Assembly (NCBI RefSeq): GCF_029263155.1
Contig: NZ_JAJCYB010000121.1
Span: 1-49,897, forward strand
Direction of reading: 5' to 3'
DNA length: 49,897 nucleotides
Source: Pseudonocardia sp.
Lineage (GTDB): Bacteria > Actinomycetota > Actinomycetes > Mycobacteriales > Pseudonocardiaceae
The notes under the pieces were generated by a model, which saw only the letters and a list, made by a program, of their open reading frames with translations, searched no databases and was not told the origin of the DNA. Of the stretch, positions 41,982 through 49,525 are shown in pieces. Within the stretch, counting starts at the first letter, position 1. Each line of letters begins with the position of its first letter. A program made the translations under genes and the position numbers.

Positions 41982-42748
41982 GCCGACGCCTTCCGGGTGC
42001 GAGGGGTGGGGGTGGTCTGTCGTGCCGACGTGTAGATGCGGCGGACCGTCGACTCCTGCCACGAGGGGCGGCCGGACGGGGAAAGCACGCCACGTTCGGT
42101 GAGGTCCCGGGCGATGGCGCCGAAGCTCTCGCCTGCGTCGCGGGCGCGGACGATCCGGCGGGCGACCGACGTCGGCACGAGCCGTGGCCGGCCAAGCTTC
42201 ACGCCGCGCGCCTTCGCGGCGCCCATCGCTTCGCAGGTGCGGATCGAGATCAGCTCCCGCTCCAACTCCGCGAACACGGCCATCGTCTGTGCGAGGGCGC
42301 GGCCCTGCGGGGTCGAGAGGTCCATGCCCAGGTCGAGCACGACCAGGTTCCAGCCCTGCGCGCGGGCGGCTTCCATGATGTCGGCGGCGTGGACGACGGA
42401 GCGCGCGAGCCGGTCCAGCTTCGCAACCACGAGCCCGTCAGCGAGCCCGGCCGACAGGTCGTCGAGCGCGGACCGCAGCGCCGGGTTGACGCGCTTCCCG
42501 GACTTGCCCCGGTCGGCCACGATCTCCAGGTCCCAGCCCCGGCGGCTGGCTTCCTCGCGCAGCGCGGCCTCCTGCGCGTCGAGACCAAGCCCGGACTCCG
42601 CCTGCCCCGCCGTCGAGACGCGGACGTACCCGATCATCACCGGCCGGGCGGCCCCGTCCTGCGCCCCCTGCGTGCCGCTCCCTGCCGAACGGCGCCGGGA
42701 GGCGCCCCGGGTACCCCCGGGAAGGGAGCGAGCCGTACGGGCGGTCAT
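41978..42748 (-). CDS. Serine recombinase (resolvase/invertase type)
   Basis: This 256-residue protein has a resolvase catalytic domain at residues 36-180: Ser in YVRVSTAGQAESGLGL near 45, KLDRLARS near 108, and ERELISIRT near 160, and a C-terminal helix-turn-helix of the Hin type (SFGAIARDLTERG). It lacks the long zinc/coiled-coil C-terminus of large serine integrases, so it is a resolvase or invertase and not the integrase. An Arg/Ser-rich 35-residue N-terminal extension is unusual. It overlaps both neighbours by ATGA. Confidence 0.9.
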   Translation of the reverse strand: MTARTARSLPGGTRGASRRRSAGSGTQGAQDGAARPVMIGYVRVSTAGQAESGLGLDAQEAALREEASRRGWDLEIVADRGKSGKRVNPALRSALDDLSAGLADGLVVAKLDRLARSVVHAADIMEAARAQGWNLVVLDLGMDLSTPQGRALAQTMAVFAELERELISIRTCEAMGAAKARGVKLGRPRLVPTSVARRIVRARDAGESFGAIARDLTERGVLSPSGRPSWQESTVRRIYTSARQTTPTPRTRKASA

Positions 42749-42981
42749 CGAGCGTCCGCCGTCTCGATGCGGCGGGCGAACGTCGAGCCCGCGACGTAGC
42801 GGCGCGCGTCGGCTCCGGCGAACTCGACGCAGACGACCTCCCCGGGGAACTCGGGCACGGGGTAGGTGGCGACGGCGGTCACCTCGCACCACGCCGGGCC
42901 GGTCAGCCCGACCCGCAGCACGAGGTCCCCGGGACGGAGGTCTTCGGCTCGCACGGTCTCGGCATCCAATGTGGACTTCAT
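42745..42981 (-). CDS. Small beta-rich phage-like protein
   Basis: A 78-residue protein (ETVRAEDLRPGDLVLRV...AWCEVTAV) with alternating hydrophobic residues, probably a small beta barrel of the kind common next to integrases in actinophages. GAGGAGACC precedes the ATG at 42981. It is the first gene of the leftward operon with serine recombinase and integrase. It could be a directionality or accessory factor, but no such motif is recognised. Confidence 0.65.
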   Translation of the reverse strand: MKSTLDAETVRAEDLRPGDLVLRVGLTGPAWCEVTAVATYPVPEFPGEVVCVEFAGADARRYVAGSTFARRIETADAR

Positions 42982-42999
42982 CGGAGGTCTCCTCTGTCA

Positions 43000-43071
43000 G
43001 GCGTAAGGCGTAGCGGGCGGATTACGCCTACCGTAGTTGATCATGCTTGCTCCCGCTAGCATGGAGCAAGC
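43000..43071. promoter_or_regulatory. Control region of recombinase operon
   Basis: The 94-base gap contains inverted repeat GGCGTAA (43000-43006) and TTACGCC (43022-43028), a further GGCGTAG (43008-43014), the motif TTGATCATGC (43038-43047) and a hairpin GCTTGCTCC (43045-43053) / GGAGCAAGC (43063-43071). GGCGTAA and TTGATCATGC recur together upstream of the HTH gene at 47126. The hairpin may end transcription of the gene to the right. Confidence 0.5.
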
Positions 43072-43075
43072 GCAG

Positions 43076-43717
43076 CTAGGAGCCGCTGTAGAGGTCTCCC
43101 ATGCGCGTCCCCGGCCACTCCGTCTTGCCATAGGCGAACTCGCCGTGGTCGGGGAACTCGCGTTGCCCCGGGGCCGGGCGCGGCACGAACCCGCCCCGGA
43201 CGGCGTGTGCGTCGGGGTCGCGCGCGGCCTGCTCCCGGGAGGCGGCCGCGACCTGCTCCGCCCGGGACATCGCGCGCTGCTCCTGTTCCTCGCGGTACGC
43301 GGGCGGAGGTCCGGCCGGGAGCTTCGGGGTGCGTCCCTTCCGCGTCCTCTTCGGACTGTCGCCGTTGCCGGCCACGACGGAGTCAGCCCCGGCGGTGTTC
43401 TGGTACTCCCGGAAGGCGGCTTCCTCGGCGCGGCGCGCGGCGGCTTCCTCGGCTTCCCGTTGCTCGACGGCCGGGCGGCACGAGCCGCAGTGCCGGGGGT
43501 ACCGGGGCAACTTGCGCTCGATCAGCACGGCCAGCTTCGGCAGGTACCCGTCGCACTCGGCGCAGTGGACGCGGCCGGTCTCCGGGTCGGGCGCGTTGTC
43601 GCGGTAGACCTCCGTGCACCAGGTGCACCACGTGGCCCGGGTACACGGCGCCCCGTCCTCGCACGCGCGGCACCGGCGCCCGCACGAGGCGCACGCATGG
43701 GGGGAGGGCGTACTCAT
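43076..43717 (-). CDS. Cysteine-rich zinc-finger protein, phage-like
   Basis: A 213-residue protein. The N-terminal 80 residues hold many Cys pairs (CASCGRRCRAC, CTWC, CAEC, CGSC), enough for two or three zinc ions. From about 85 a charged helix follows (VEQREAEEAAARRAEEAAF), then a Pro/Lys-rich segment and a Tyr/Gly-rich end. It starts in the stop of the TerS-like gene (ATGA), so the two are co-translated. Its role is unknown; a nucleic-acid or packaging role fits the neighbour. Confidence 0.65.
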   Translation of the reverse strand: MSTPSPHACASCGRRCRACEDGAPCTRATWCTWCTEVYRDNAPDPETGRVHCAECDGYLPKLAVLIERKLPRYPRHCGSCRPAVEQREAEEAAARRAEEAAFREYQNTAGADSVVAGNGDSPKRTRKGRTPKLPAGPPPAYREEQEQRAMSRAEQVAAASREQAARDPDAHAVRGGFVPRPAPGQREFPDHGEFAYGKTEWPGTRMGDLYSGS

Positions 43718-44175
43718 GCCGTCCGCCCGTCGTCCCACTCGGCGAAGTCGGTGGAGACGATCTCCCCTTCCACGACCGTCGGGCCGTCGATCGCGCCACG
43801 GTCGATGCCGTCGAAGATCTGTTCGTACTTCTTCATGTCGTGGACCACGTCGAGCGCCTGGCGCGGGGACAGGCCCGCGCGGTCGAGCGCATCACGGATC
43901 GCTGCGAGGCGCGTCTCAGGCTTCATCGTCGTGTCCTCCGCGATACCCAAGAGCAGCGCCGCCATGCGGTCCGCCGCGTTCTCCAGTCGCGCCTTGGCGG
44001 CTCGTTTCACGTGTCCCGCCGCGCCGCCGTGGTGTCGACAGACCGTGGCGCCCAGGATCGACGGCCGCTGGCATCGGTCGCCGTTCTTCTTGTGTCCCCG
44101 GCACCTCCGCTCTTCCGGCATATTGGCGTGTTTGGGGTTGTTGATCGGTACCATTGTCCTTAGCTTTTCATCCAC
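43714..44175 (-). CDS. Terminase small subunit-like zinc protein
   Basis: This 153-residue protein opens with a Cys/His cluster: CRGHKKNGDRC, then GATVCRHHGG. That pattern is typical of actinophage proteins annotated as terminase small subunits. A helical segment follows (KARLENAADRMAALLLG) and then KPETRLAAIRDALDRAGL. If correct, it recognises DNA for packaging. In satellites such a protein redirects a helper phage's large terminase. AAGGAG lies 7 bases before the GTG at 44175. No large terminase follows within the window. Assignment is from pattern memory. Confidence 0.55.
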   Translation of the reverse strand: MDEKLRTMVPINNPKHANMPEERRCRGHKKNGDRCQRPSILGATVCRHHGGAAGHVKRAAKARLENAADRMAALLLGIAEDTTMKPETRLAAIRDALDRAGLSPRQALDVVHDMKKYEQIFDGIDRGAIDGPTVVEGEIVSTDFAEWDDGRTA

Positions 44176-44240
44176 CGATGTGCTCCTTGTCGATTCGTCG
44201 CGGCGGGCGCAGGGGCTAGGTGCCCCGCTCTCTCAACCGA

Positions 44241-44340
44241 GGGGTTCTGGGGGAACTGGGGGTGCCTAGGCTGGTCGGACCCAGATTCCCCCAGAACCCC
44301 CTAGAACCCCCCACTTACCCCTAGATATACCTATTGAGGG
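44241..44340. other. G-rich inverted and direct repeats, possible replication origin
   Basis: GGGGTTCTGGGGGAA (44241-44255) and its exact complement (44286-44300) form a 15-bp inverted repeat. AGAACCCCC then recurs directly (44293 and 44303), and a TA-rich stretch TAGATATACCTATT follows at 44322-44335. The region lies just after the 3' end of the RepA-type ATPase gene and before the TerS-like gene. Such repeats with an AT-rich patch resemble plasmid or phage origins; regulatory or terminator roles are alternatives. Confidence 0.45.
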
Positions 44341-44352
44341 AGGTAGGGAGTT

Positions 44353-45531
44353 CTACTTATGTCGCGCCGTCGTTGGCAACACCCACTCCCAGTAACTCGT
44401 GATCCCTTTCTCGCCATAGACCCGCTTGGTCTCGACCTTGGCGTGCAGTCGCGCCGCGTGAACCGTCTTGTCGCTGACGCCTGTCTCCTCGCGAACCTGC
44501 TTGATGGCCTTCGTGCTTGGCATCGGCCCATCGGCGAGAATCTCCAGTAGCACCCGCACAGCCTCATCGCGCTCCGGAGCGCGCTTCCGGGCGTCCGGTC
44601 GCGCTCGATCCGCTCCGACTACTTGGTCGGCCGATATCGTCACTGATCCGTGCCAGGCGACAACGGCCACGTCGTTGTTGGACGGCGCCGGTTCGAGCGA
44701 GTAGCTCACCGCATCCGGATCGGGACCAAGGTTGCCTTTCGTGCTCGCGAGAACGTGACGCGGGTACTCGTCTATGTCTTCTTCGTCCTGCATGCTCAGC
44801 GGCTGCCGTCCGGCCACGATTACCGACCGCGTCAGCGCAGTGAAGGCGATGGAGCCCCCGCCCCGACTCTTCGCGTCCATCCCGGCCGCCTTGTTCAAGT
44901 GGCGCACCAGCACGATCGCGGCGCCGGTCTCCGCCGCGACTTCGACGAGATAGCCCAGCGCCCGACGGTTGGAGCTGTCGCTGCCTGCTCGAACGCGCTC
45001 CGACATGAACGCTGCGATCGGGTCAATGATCACGAGCTTGGCTTGCGTCTCGCGGATCGCGTCGCGGAGCCTGTTGACGTCGTCAGGGACGATCCATGGA
45101 ATCGTGATCCCGTCGTCATCCCGCTCGACACGCATCCGGTGGATGCGTTCAAGATCCGCACCGTTGGCGATCAGCCGCGGCACCACCGTGTCGGCCGCGT
45201 CATCTTCGATTCCAACGAGAATCACATCCGACGGCGGCAGGTGTTGATCCGATCTCGGGTCGTGGGTCCCTCGGATAGTCGTCGCGGGGAACGGCTCACC
45301 GAGCGTCGTGAAGCAGGTCCACTCCAACGTCATCGTCGACTTTCCTACGTCTGGTTCGCCTTCCAGGATCGTGAGTTTGCCTAGCGGGATCCACGGCCAC
45401 CATAGAAACTGGACGGACTTTGGCTTGATGTTGGCGAACGACTCGGTGAGGCGCGGCTTCTTGCGATTAGTGGCGGCCCGGCGCCTTCGACGCGGAGTAG
45501 CGGCCGGTTGGTTTTCGGGGGTAGGATTCAT
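44353..45531 (-). CDS. RepA/AAA_25-type helicase-like ATPase
   Basis: A 392-residue RecA-fold ATPase: Walker A GEPDVGKST at residues 58-66, Walker B LVIIDPIAAFM near 167, then GAAIVLVRHLNKAAG near 207 and SRGGGSIAFTALTRSV. This matches RepA-like hexameric helicases that load at origins of plasmids, phages and satellites. The C-terminal 90 residues contain a winged-helix-like segment (SDKTVHAARLHAKVETK). It begins MNPTPENQP with a basic N-terminal tail. With the Toprim gene upstream it forms a replication module. Confidence 0.82.
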   Translation of the reverse strand: MNPTPENQPAATPRRRRRAATNRKKPRLTESFANIKPKSVQFLWWPWIPLGKLTILEGEPDVGKSTMTLEWTCFTTLGEPFPATTIRGTHDPRSDQHLPPSDVILVGIEDDAADTVVPRLIANGADLERIHRMRVERDDDGITIPWIVPDDVNRLRDAIRETQAKLVIIDPIAAFMSERVRAGSDSSNRRALGYLVEVAAETGAAIVLVRHLNKAAGMDAKSRGGGSIAFTALTRSVIVAGRQPLSMQDEEDIDEYPRHVLASTKGNLGPDPDAVSYSLEPAPSNNDVAVVAWHGSVTISADQVVGADRARPDARKRAPERDEAVRVLLEILADGPMPSTKAIKQVREETGVSDKTVHAARLHAKVETKRVYGEKGITSYWEWVLPTTARHK

Positions 45532-45727
45532 GTTGAGGCGTCCTTCGGTCTCAGCTCTGCAGCGAGCAGCGGTTACGAGGGCCGCGCCACTTCTTCCGAA
45601 ATGGTGGCGCGGCTCCCCGCACTACGGAACGCTTCCGATCGCCCCGTTCAGATCAGCTACCAACTATAGATTGTTCGTAGCTTTATGCGCTAATGCGCGT
45701 GAATGGTTTGAATGCATTCGCGCCCCG
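45532..45727 (-). promoter_or_regulatory. Leader of RepA-type gene: hairpin and AT-rich segment
   Basis: GCCGCGCCAC (45581-45590) pairs exactly with GTGGCGCGGC (45604-45613) around a 13-base loop. Positions 45650-45720 are AT-rich for this genome and include TATAGT on the leftward strand (45663-45668) as a candidate -10. The hairpin lies between that promoter and the start codon, so it may be a leader structure or attenuator. Confidence 0.4.
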
Positions 45728-46528
45728 CTACCGGCGGTCGGCGGGCGGTTCCTCGGGAGCCCCGTAGACCCATCCCTGCTTGCCTCTCGCGGCCGTTGCG
45801 GCTGCGGCGGCCCGGAGGTCTGCCCTCGGGACGCGCACGAGGTCCCGGAGCCCGTAGCCCGCTGCGGCGTGGTCGGCGAGATCGGCCCCGATCCACTGCT
45901 TGGAGGGCGGCAGGCACGCCACGTCGCACTCGCACCGCACGTCGAGTCCACACCCTCCCCCTCCACCGAGCACGGCATCCGCCGCGCGCACGACGTGGAG
46001 CTGACTGGGGTTCAGGCCGACCGCGCGGAGCAGCCGGTACCGGCGCGCGGCGCACGCGAGTCCGGCGTCATCGCGGTCCGCCACGATCAGGACCCGCGTG
46101 CCCGCGCGGCGGGCCTTTCGAGTTGCGAGCGGCGCGAAGTGGGCGGCCTGTTCGTCGGTGGCCTTGCCCGCTCCGGCGAAGTGCGTTGTGGCCGGCACCC
46201 CGTAGGCGCGGCGGGCAGCGTCCGCGTCCTTCTCGCCCTCGGCCCAAACGATCACCGGGGGGAGGGTGTCGAGCGCGTAGCGCAGGGGACCGGCGTTGTA
46301 GAGGCAGTCCCGAAACGGCACGCCGAACTCGGACGGGTGGCCGCTGAGGTTGGCGCGGCGGTTGAACGGCTGTGCCGGGTTCGGCACCTCCCAGTAGAAC
46401 GTCCGGCGCCGGTCCGGGTCGCCGGTGACGTCCGCGCGCACGACGTAGAAGCGGGGCGCGCGGCCGGAGGGGTTCCCGGCCGGGGAGTCGAAGGCGTATC
46501 GGCGGAAGTTGGTCAGCGTGCCGTTCAT
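45728..46528 (-). CDS. Toprim-domain primase-like protein
   Basis: This 266-residue protein contains a Toprim fold: catalytic Glu in WAEGEKDAD (residues 95-103) and the metal-binding ADRDD (150-154). Upstream residues (RRTFYWEVPNPAQPF) and the small size match phage and satellite primase-like Toprim proteins that lack a separate helicase part, here supplied by the RepA-type gene downstream. Residues 184-205 include a Cys cluster (CGLDVRCECDVAC) that may bind zinc. The ATG overlaps the HTH gene stop (ATGA). Confidence 0.82.
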   Translation of the reverse strand: MNGTLTNFRRYAFDSPAGNPSGRAPRFYVVRADVTGDPDRRRTFYWEVPNPAQPFNRRANLSGHPSEFGVPFRDCLYNAGPLRYALDTLPPVIVWAEGEKDADAARRAYGVPATTHFAGAGKATDEQAAHFAPLATRKARRAGTRVLIVADRDDAGLACAARRYRLLRAVGLNPSQLHVVRAADAVLGGGGGCGLDVRCECDVACLPPSKQWIGADLADHAAAGYGLRDLVRVPRADLRAAAAATAARGKQGWVYGAPEEPPADRR

Positions 46529-46719
46529 GCCGACTCGGTCAGCGAAGCGAGCCAGCGGTCAACTTCCGCGCGGTCGAAGTAGACCCGCCCGCGCTCGAAG
46601 CCGGACGGCCGTTCGCCGCGCAACTCGCCACGCTTGTAGGCGCCCTTGATAATGTCGCGTGTGTAGCCGGAGTATTCCTGGACTGCCTCTACGGGCAGCA
46701 TCTCACGCCTGCGGGACAT
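46525..46719 (-). CDS. Small helix-turn-helix DNA-binding protein
   Basis: A 64-residue protein of the excisionase/HTH_17 (MerR-like) type: MLPVEAVQEYSGYTRDIIKGAYKRGEL is the helix-turn-helix and RVYFDRAEVDRWL the wing. GAGGAGAAGC precedes the ATG at 46719. It heads the leftward replication operon and probably regulates it or acts as a directionality factor. It overlaps the Toprim gene by ATGA. Confidence 0.78.
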   Translation of the reverse strand: MSRRREMLPVEAVQEYSGYTRDIIKGAYKRGELRGERPSGFERGRVYFDRAEVDRWLASLTESA

Positions 46720-47125
46720 TGCTTCTCCTCGGAACACGGATAGCCACGAGCGCGACATATCCCAGCGGTGGGTTCTGTCGCTGCTCGGCCTGATCCGCGC
46801 CGGTGTAGTGGGGCGCGTTGCGCCTTGACCGGCTCACTCGGCCGCTTACGTCCCTCGCGCTCCGACAGGGCGAGAGAACAGCGGTAGGTCGCTCTCCGTC
46901 GAGCGACGCTCTCATTACCGTACGCGCCCCGATCGGCGGCGTAAAGAGCGGTGACGCTAGGTGAGCGGTGAATAGACGCGGAGCGCGGCATGCAATAGAC
47001 GCTCTCCGCGGCATTAGCAAGTTCGCGCAGCTCAGAGACGGTCTAGTAAGTCGAGTAGCTACCGGAAGTTGACCGTTTCGGCGTAAACTTGATCATGCCG
47101 ATGAACGCGACCGAGAGGTACCAAG
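46720..47125. promoter_or_regulatory. Divergent control region of the element
   Basis: A 406-base gene-free stretch between divergent operons. It holds inverted repeat GTCGCTC-6-GAGCGAC (46888-46907), direct repeats GAGCGGTGA (46946 and 46963), AATAGACGC (46971 and 46994), GGCGTAAA (46938 and 47080), and TTGATCATGC (47089-47098). TTGACC at 47069-47074 is a possible -35 for the rightward gene. Repeats are visible; their factors are unknown. An origin could also lie here. Confidence 0.55.
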
Positions 47126-47362
47126 ATGGCTGAGCCGAAGCTCACGATCAAGGAGGCGAGCGCCTACACGGGGATGCCCACAGGGACGATCTCCTACGCA
47201 GCGAAGTGCGACCCGCCGCGTCTGCGCTCCTTCAAGGCTGGACAGTTCGGACCATTCTGGTTCGAGAAGGCGGACCTGGATCGGTGGTTGTCCGAGATGG
47301 AGACCGCCCCCGCTCCCTCACCCACCAAGAAGCGCCGTCGCCGTGCCACGGCCGGGCGCTGA
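47126..47362 (+). CDS. Small helix-turn-helix protein (excisionase/AlpA-like)
   Basis: A 78-residue protein: LTIKEASAYTGMPTGTISYAAK is a MerR/HTH_17 helix-turn-helix, FWFEKADLDRWLSEME the wing, and KKRRRRAT a basic tail. GAGAGG precedes the ATG at 47126. Its place directly upstream of the capsid-like gene suggests it switches on the rightward operon, as AlpA-type activators do in satellites, or acts as an excisionase. The match to its leftward counterpart at 46525 is only at fold level. Confidence 0.72.
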   Translation: MAEPKLTIKEASAYTGMPTGTISYAAKCDPPRLRSFKAGQFGPFWFEKADLDRWLSEMETAPAPSPTKKRRRRATAGR

Positions 47363-47375
47363 GAGGAAGTACGCG

Positions 47376-48623
47376 ATGCAGACGACAACGCTCCCCGAAT
47401 CGGAGTTCAACGGCGACGGGCGTCCGACCCGTTCGCCCGCTCCGCGTCCTACGACTGCCGCTGACGGCCGTTTCCGTGTCCTCGGATACCTCCGGGACGG
47501 AACGCCGATCGTGCCCATCTACGGGGCGGAGGGCGGCTACCACACCGCCGGGGACATCGTCCGCGAGACGATCGACGGCCGCGACATCAACGGCCTCTGG
47601 GACGAGTTCCAGGCGGTCTTGCAGATCGTCAACTCGCAGCGGACGACCATCACCAACCTGCTGTCCTTCCGCACCACCCGCTCCGCCGATCTCGTCGCTC
47701 AGTCCACTGAGGACAGCGGCTTCGACCTTGCGTCCGAGTTCGGTGTCCCGACTGCGCTCCGTCCGGAGCACCCGCTGATCAAGGTCGGCTTCAGCTTCCG
47801 CGACTACGACAAGGCGTCGCGCGCCACGTGGAGGTTCTTACGTGACGCGACGACGGAGCAGGTCCAGGCGACGCACCGGGCGGCGCTCTCGGCCGACAAC
47901 AAGCTCACCACAGAGGCGATCCTGGCGCGGGTGCTCAACCCGACGCCGGGCGAGAACGAAGACGGCGTGCCGGCGTTCGGGCTGTACAACGGCGATGACA
48001 TGGCCCCGCCGCGCTCCGGGTTCCAGACGTTCACCGCCGGACACGACCACTACCTGACATCGGAGAGCGACACGCTGGACGGCAAGGATCTGGACGACCT
48101 GGCTCGGCACGTCTCGCACCACGGCTACGGCTCGCTGCCGGGGACGCGGCTGCTGCTGTTCGTGAACCCGGAGGATCTGCCCGCCGTGGCGTCGATCCGG
48201 GCCGGGGACAACGGGGCCACCTACGACTTCATCACGTCGGAAGGGGCGCCTGCCTACTTGGCGACGGACACGCTCGTGGGCGACCGGCCGCCCGGGGAGT
48301 TCAACGGCCTCCGCATCGCGGGCTCCTACGGGGACGTGTGGATCGCACCCGTCGAGATGCTGCCGCCGGGCTACCTGATCATGGCGGCGACGGACGGCCC
48401 GAACGGCTCGCTCAACGCCGTCGGGTTCAGGGAACACCCCACCCCCGCCTTCCAGGGGCTGCGCCTCATGCCGGGCAACCAGAACGGCTACCCGCTCGTG
48501 GAGAGCTTCTACGCACGGGCGTTCGGCGTCGGAGTGCGGCACCGGGGCGCGGCGGCCGTCCTCCAGATCACGCCGTCCGCGCTCTACACGCCGCCCGCCG
48601 AGTTGGCCGGCGTGGTGCTGTAG
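47376..48623 (+). CDS. Major capsid protein-like (HK97-fold family, actinophage type)
   Basis: A 415-residue protein whose order of features resembles a group of actinophage major capsid proteins: helical N-terminal part (FQAVLQIVNSQRTTITNLL), segment ATWRFLRDATTEQVQATHRA with LNPTPGENEDG, then LYNGDD, HDHYLTS, a KDLDDLARHVSHHGYG helix, LLLFVNPEDLPAV, GLRIAGSYG, and a beta-rich end with SFYARAFGVGVRHRGAA. It would form the shell. No protease or scaffold gene is adjacent. GAGAGGAAG precedes the ATG at 47376. The family call is by pattern memory and needs a profile search. Confidence 0.65.
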   Translation: MQTTTLPESEFNGDGRPTRSPAPRPTTAADGRFRVLGYLRDGTPIVPIYGAEGGYHTAGDIVRETIDGRDINGLWDEFQAVLQIVNSQRTTITNLLSFRTTRSADLVAQSTEDSGFDLASEFGVPTALRPEHPLIKVGFSFRDYDKASRATWRFLRDATTEQVQATHRAALSADNKLTTEAILARVLNPTPGENEDGVPAFGLYNGDDMAPPRSGFQTFTAGHDHYLTSESDTLDGKDLDDLARHVSHHGYGSLPGTRLLLFVNPEDLPAVASIRAGDNGATYDFITSEGAPAYLATDTLVGDRPPGEFNGLRIAGSYGDVWIAPVEMLPPGYLIMAATDGPNGSLNAVGFREHPTPAFQGLRLMPGNQNGYPLVESFYARAFGVGVRHRGAAAVLQITPSALYTPPAELAGVVL

Positions 48624-48625
48624 CC

Positions 48626-48853
48626 GTGGGTCGGCGGAGGTGGAGCCCCGGGAAGCACCCGCGTGACGCGCGGGGGCGGTTCCGGCCGAAGTACGTCCGG
48701 GGCTCCGTCGCACGGCACACGGTAGTCGGGCGCGGCGGCAACTACGTCGGGGTGAAGACGGGTGCGGAGTTCGACTTCCGGAACGGCTCGGGGGTGCTCG
48801 TGAAGGGCATCGTCGGATACAGGCCACCCCCTCCCCGCAAGATCGCGCGGTAG
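48626..48853 (+). CDS. Small basic phage-like protein
   Basis: A 75-residue protein starting with GTG 2 bases after the capsid-like stop. The N-terminal PGKHPRDARGRFRPK is a basic motif frequent in small actinophage structural proteins; a beta-rich part follows (VGVKTGAEFDFRNGSGVLVKG). It is likely co-translated with the capsid-like gene and may be a minor structural or head-completion factor, but no family is named. Confidence 0.6.
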   Translation: MGRRRWSPGKHPRDARGRFRPKYVRGSVARHTVVGRGGNYVGVKTGAEFDFRNGSGVLVKGIVGYRPPPPRKIAR

Positions 48854-48979
48854 CGCGCACTGACCCCCGCTCCGACCGGTTCGCGCGTCGCCGGTCGGTG
48901 CGGCGGCCAACCGCTCCGGTCCGCCCGTCCTCGGCTACGGGCGGGCCGGGGCACCCCACCGATCGAACTTGGAGGAACC

Positions 48980-49408
48980 ATGAACCCGCGCGAAGAGCAG
49001 TACGAGGCAGCGATCAGCGAGGCACGGTCCATCGTGCAGGCCGCAGGCGCGGAGTGGTCGGCTCTCGCGTTTACCGATGAGGAACCGGCGCCGGAGAGCG
49101 TCCAGCAGTGGCGGTTCCGGTACGCGATGGAGCGGGATTTTCTGCGGAAGTGTCCCCACGGCAACAACTCGCAAGTGTTGACGATCTTCGGGTGCGAGCC
49201 GAACCGGGCGCACTGCCATGCGTGCGCGCATCGCCGCGCGGCGGAACTCGGGCGCGGCGCGAAGCTGCCGACGGTGACCTGCGACTTCTGCGGCGTGCAC
49301 TTCCAGCGCGCGGCCGTCGGGACCGTCGCGTTCAACGTCGCGGCCGTCGTCGTGTGTGCGTCGATCTGCGTCGGGTGCCTCTCGGTACGCCCGACCGTGA
49401 ACACGTAG
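48980..49408 (+). CDS. Cysteine-rich protein with zinc pairs
   Basis: A 142-residue protein: helical N-terminal third, then CHACAHRRAAE near 75, TCDFCGVHF near 95 and a hydrophobic C-terminal stretch (AFNVAAVVVCASICVGC) with two more Cys. A zinc-ribbon of CxxC...CxxC type is plausible. GGAGGAA lies 5 bases before the ATG. No family is recognised. Confidence 0.6.
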   Translation: MNPREEQYEAAISEARSIVQAAGAEWSALAFTDEEPAPESVQQWRFRYAMERDFLRKCPHGNNSQVLTIFGCEPNRAHCHACAHRRAAELGRGAKLPTVTCDFCGVHFQRAAVGTVAFNVAAVVVCASICVGCLSVRPTVNT

Positions 49409-49420
49409 GGGGTGGGGGTC

Positions 49421-49525
49421 ATGCGCGGCGTGCTTATCGCTCTTCTTGTGCGAATCGCTGATGTGGCGATTCGGCTTGCGGAGCGGCTGAAAGGTCTAGA
49501 ACCGATGGGAGATCGGAATGCCTAG
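49421..49525 (+). CDS. 34-residue helical protein
   Basis: A tiny product, MRGVLIALLVRIADVAIRL..., an amphipathic or membrane helix followed by AERLKGLEPM. The stop overlaps the next start by 8 bases, which supports coupling. Small helical proteins like this are common in actinophage genomes. Confidence is limited by the size. Confidence 0.4.
   Translation: MRGVLIALLVRIADVAIRLAERLKGLEPMGDRNA

Noticed and set aside
41978..42748. The serine recombinase as the integrase of the element
   Set aside because: It lacks the long zinc-ribbon and coiled-coil C-terminus of large serine integrases; the tyrosine enzyme better explains tRNA integration.
46938..47010. CRISPR-like array from short repeats in the control region
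   Set aside because: Repeats are 8-9 bases, irregularly spaced and of different kinds, with no cas genes nearby.
47095..47133. A 12-codon leader peptide overlapping the HTH gene start
   Set aside because: ATGCCGATG opens a tiny frame ending inside the HTH start, but no ribosome binding site supports it, and the HTH gene has its own.
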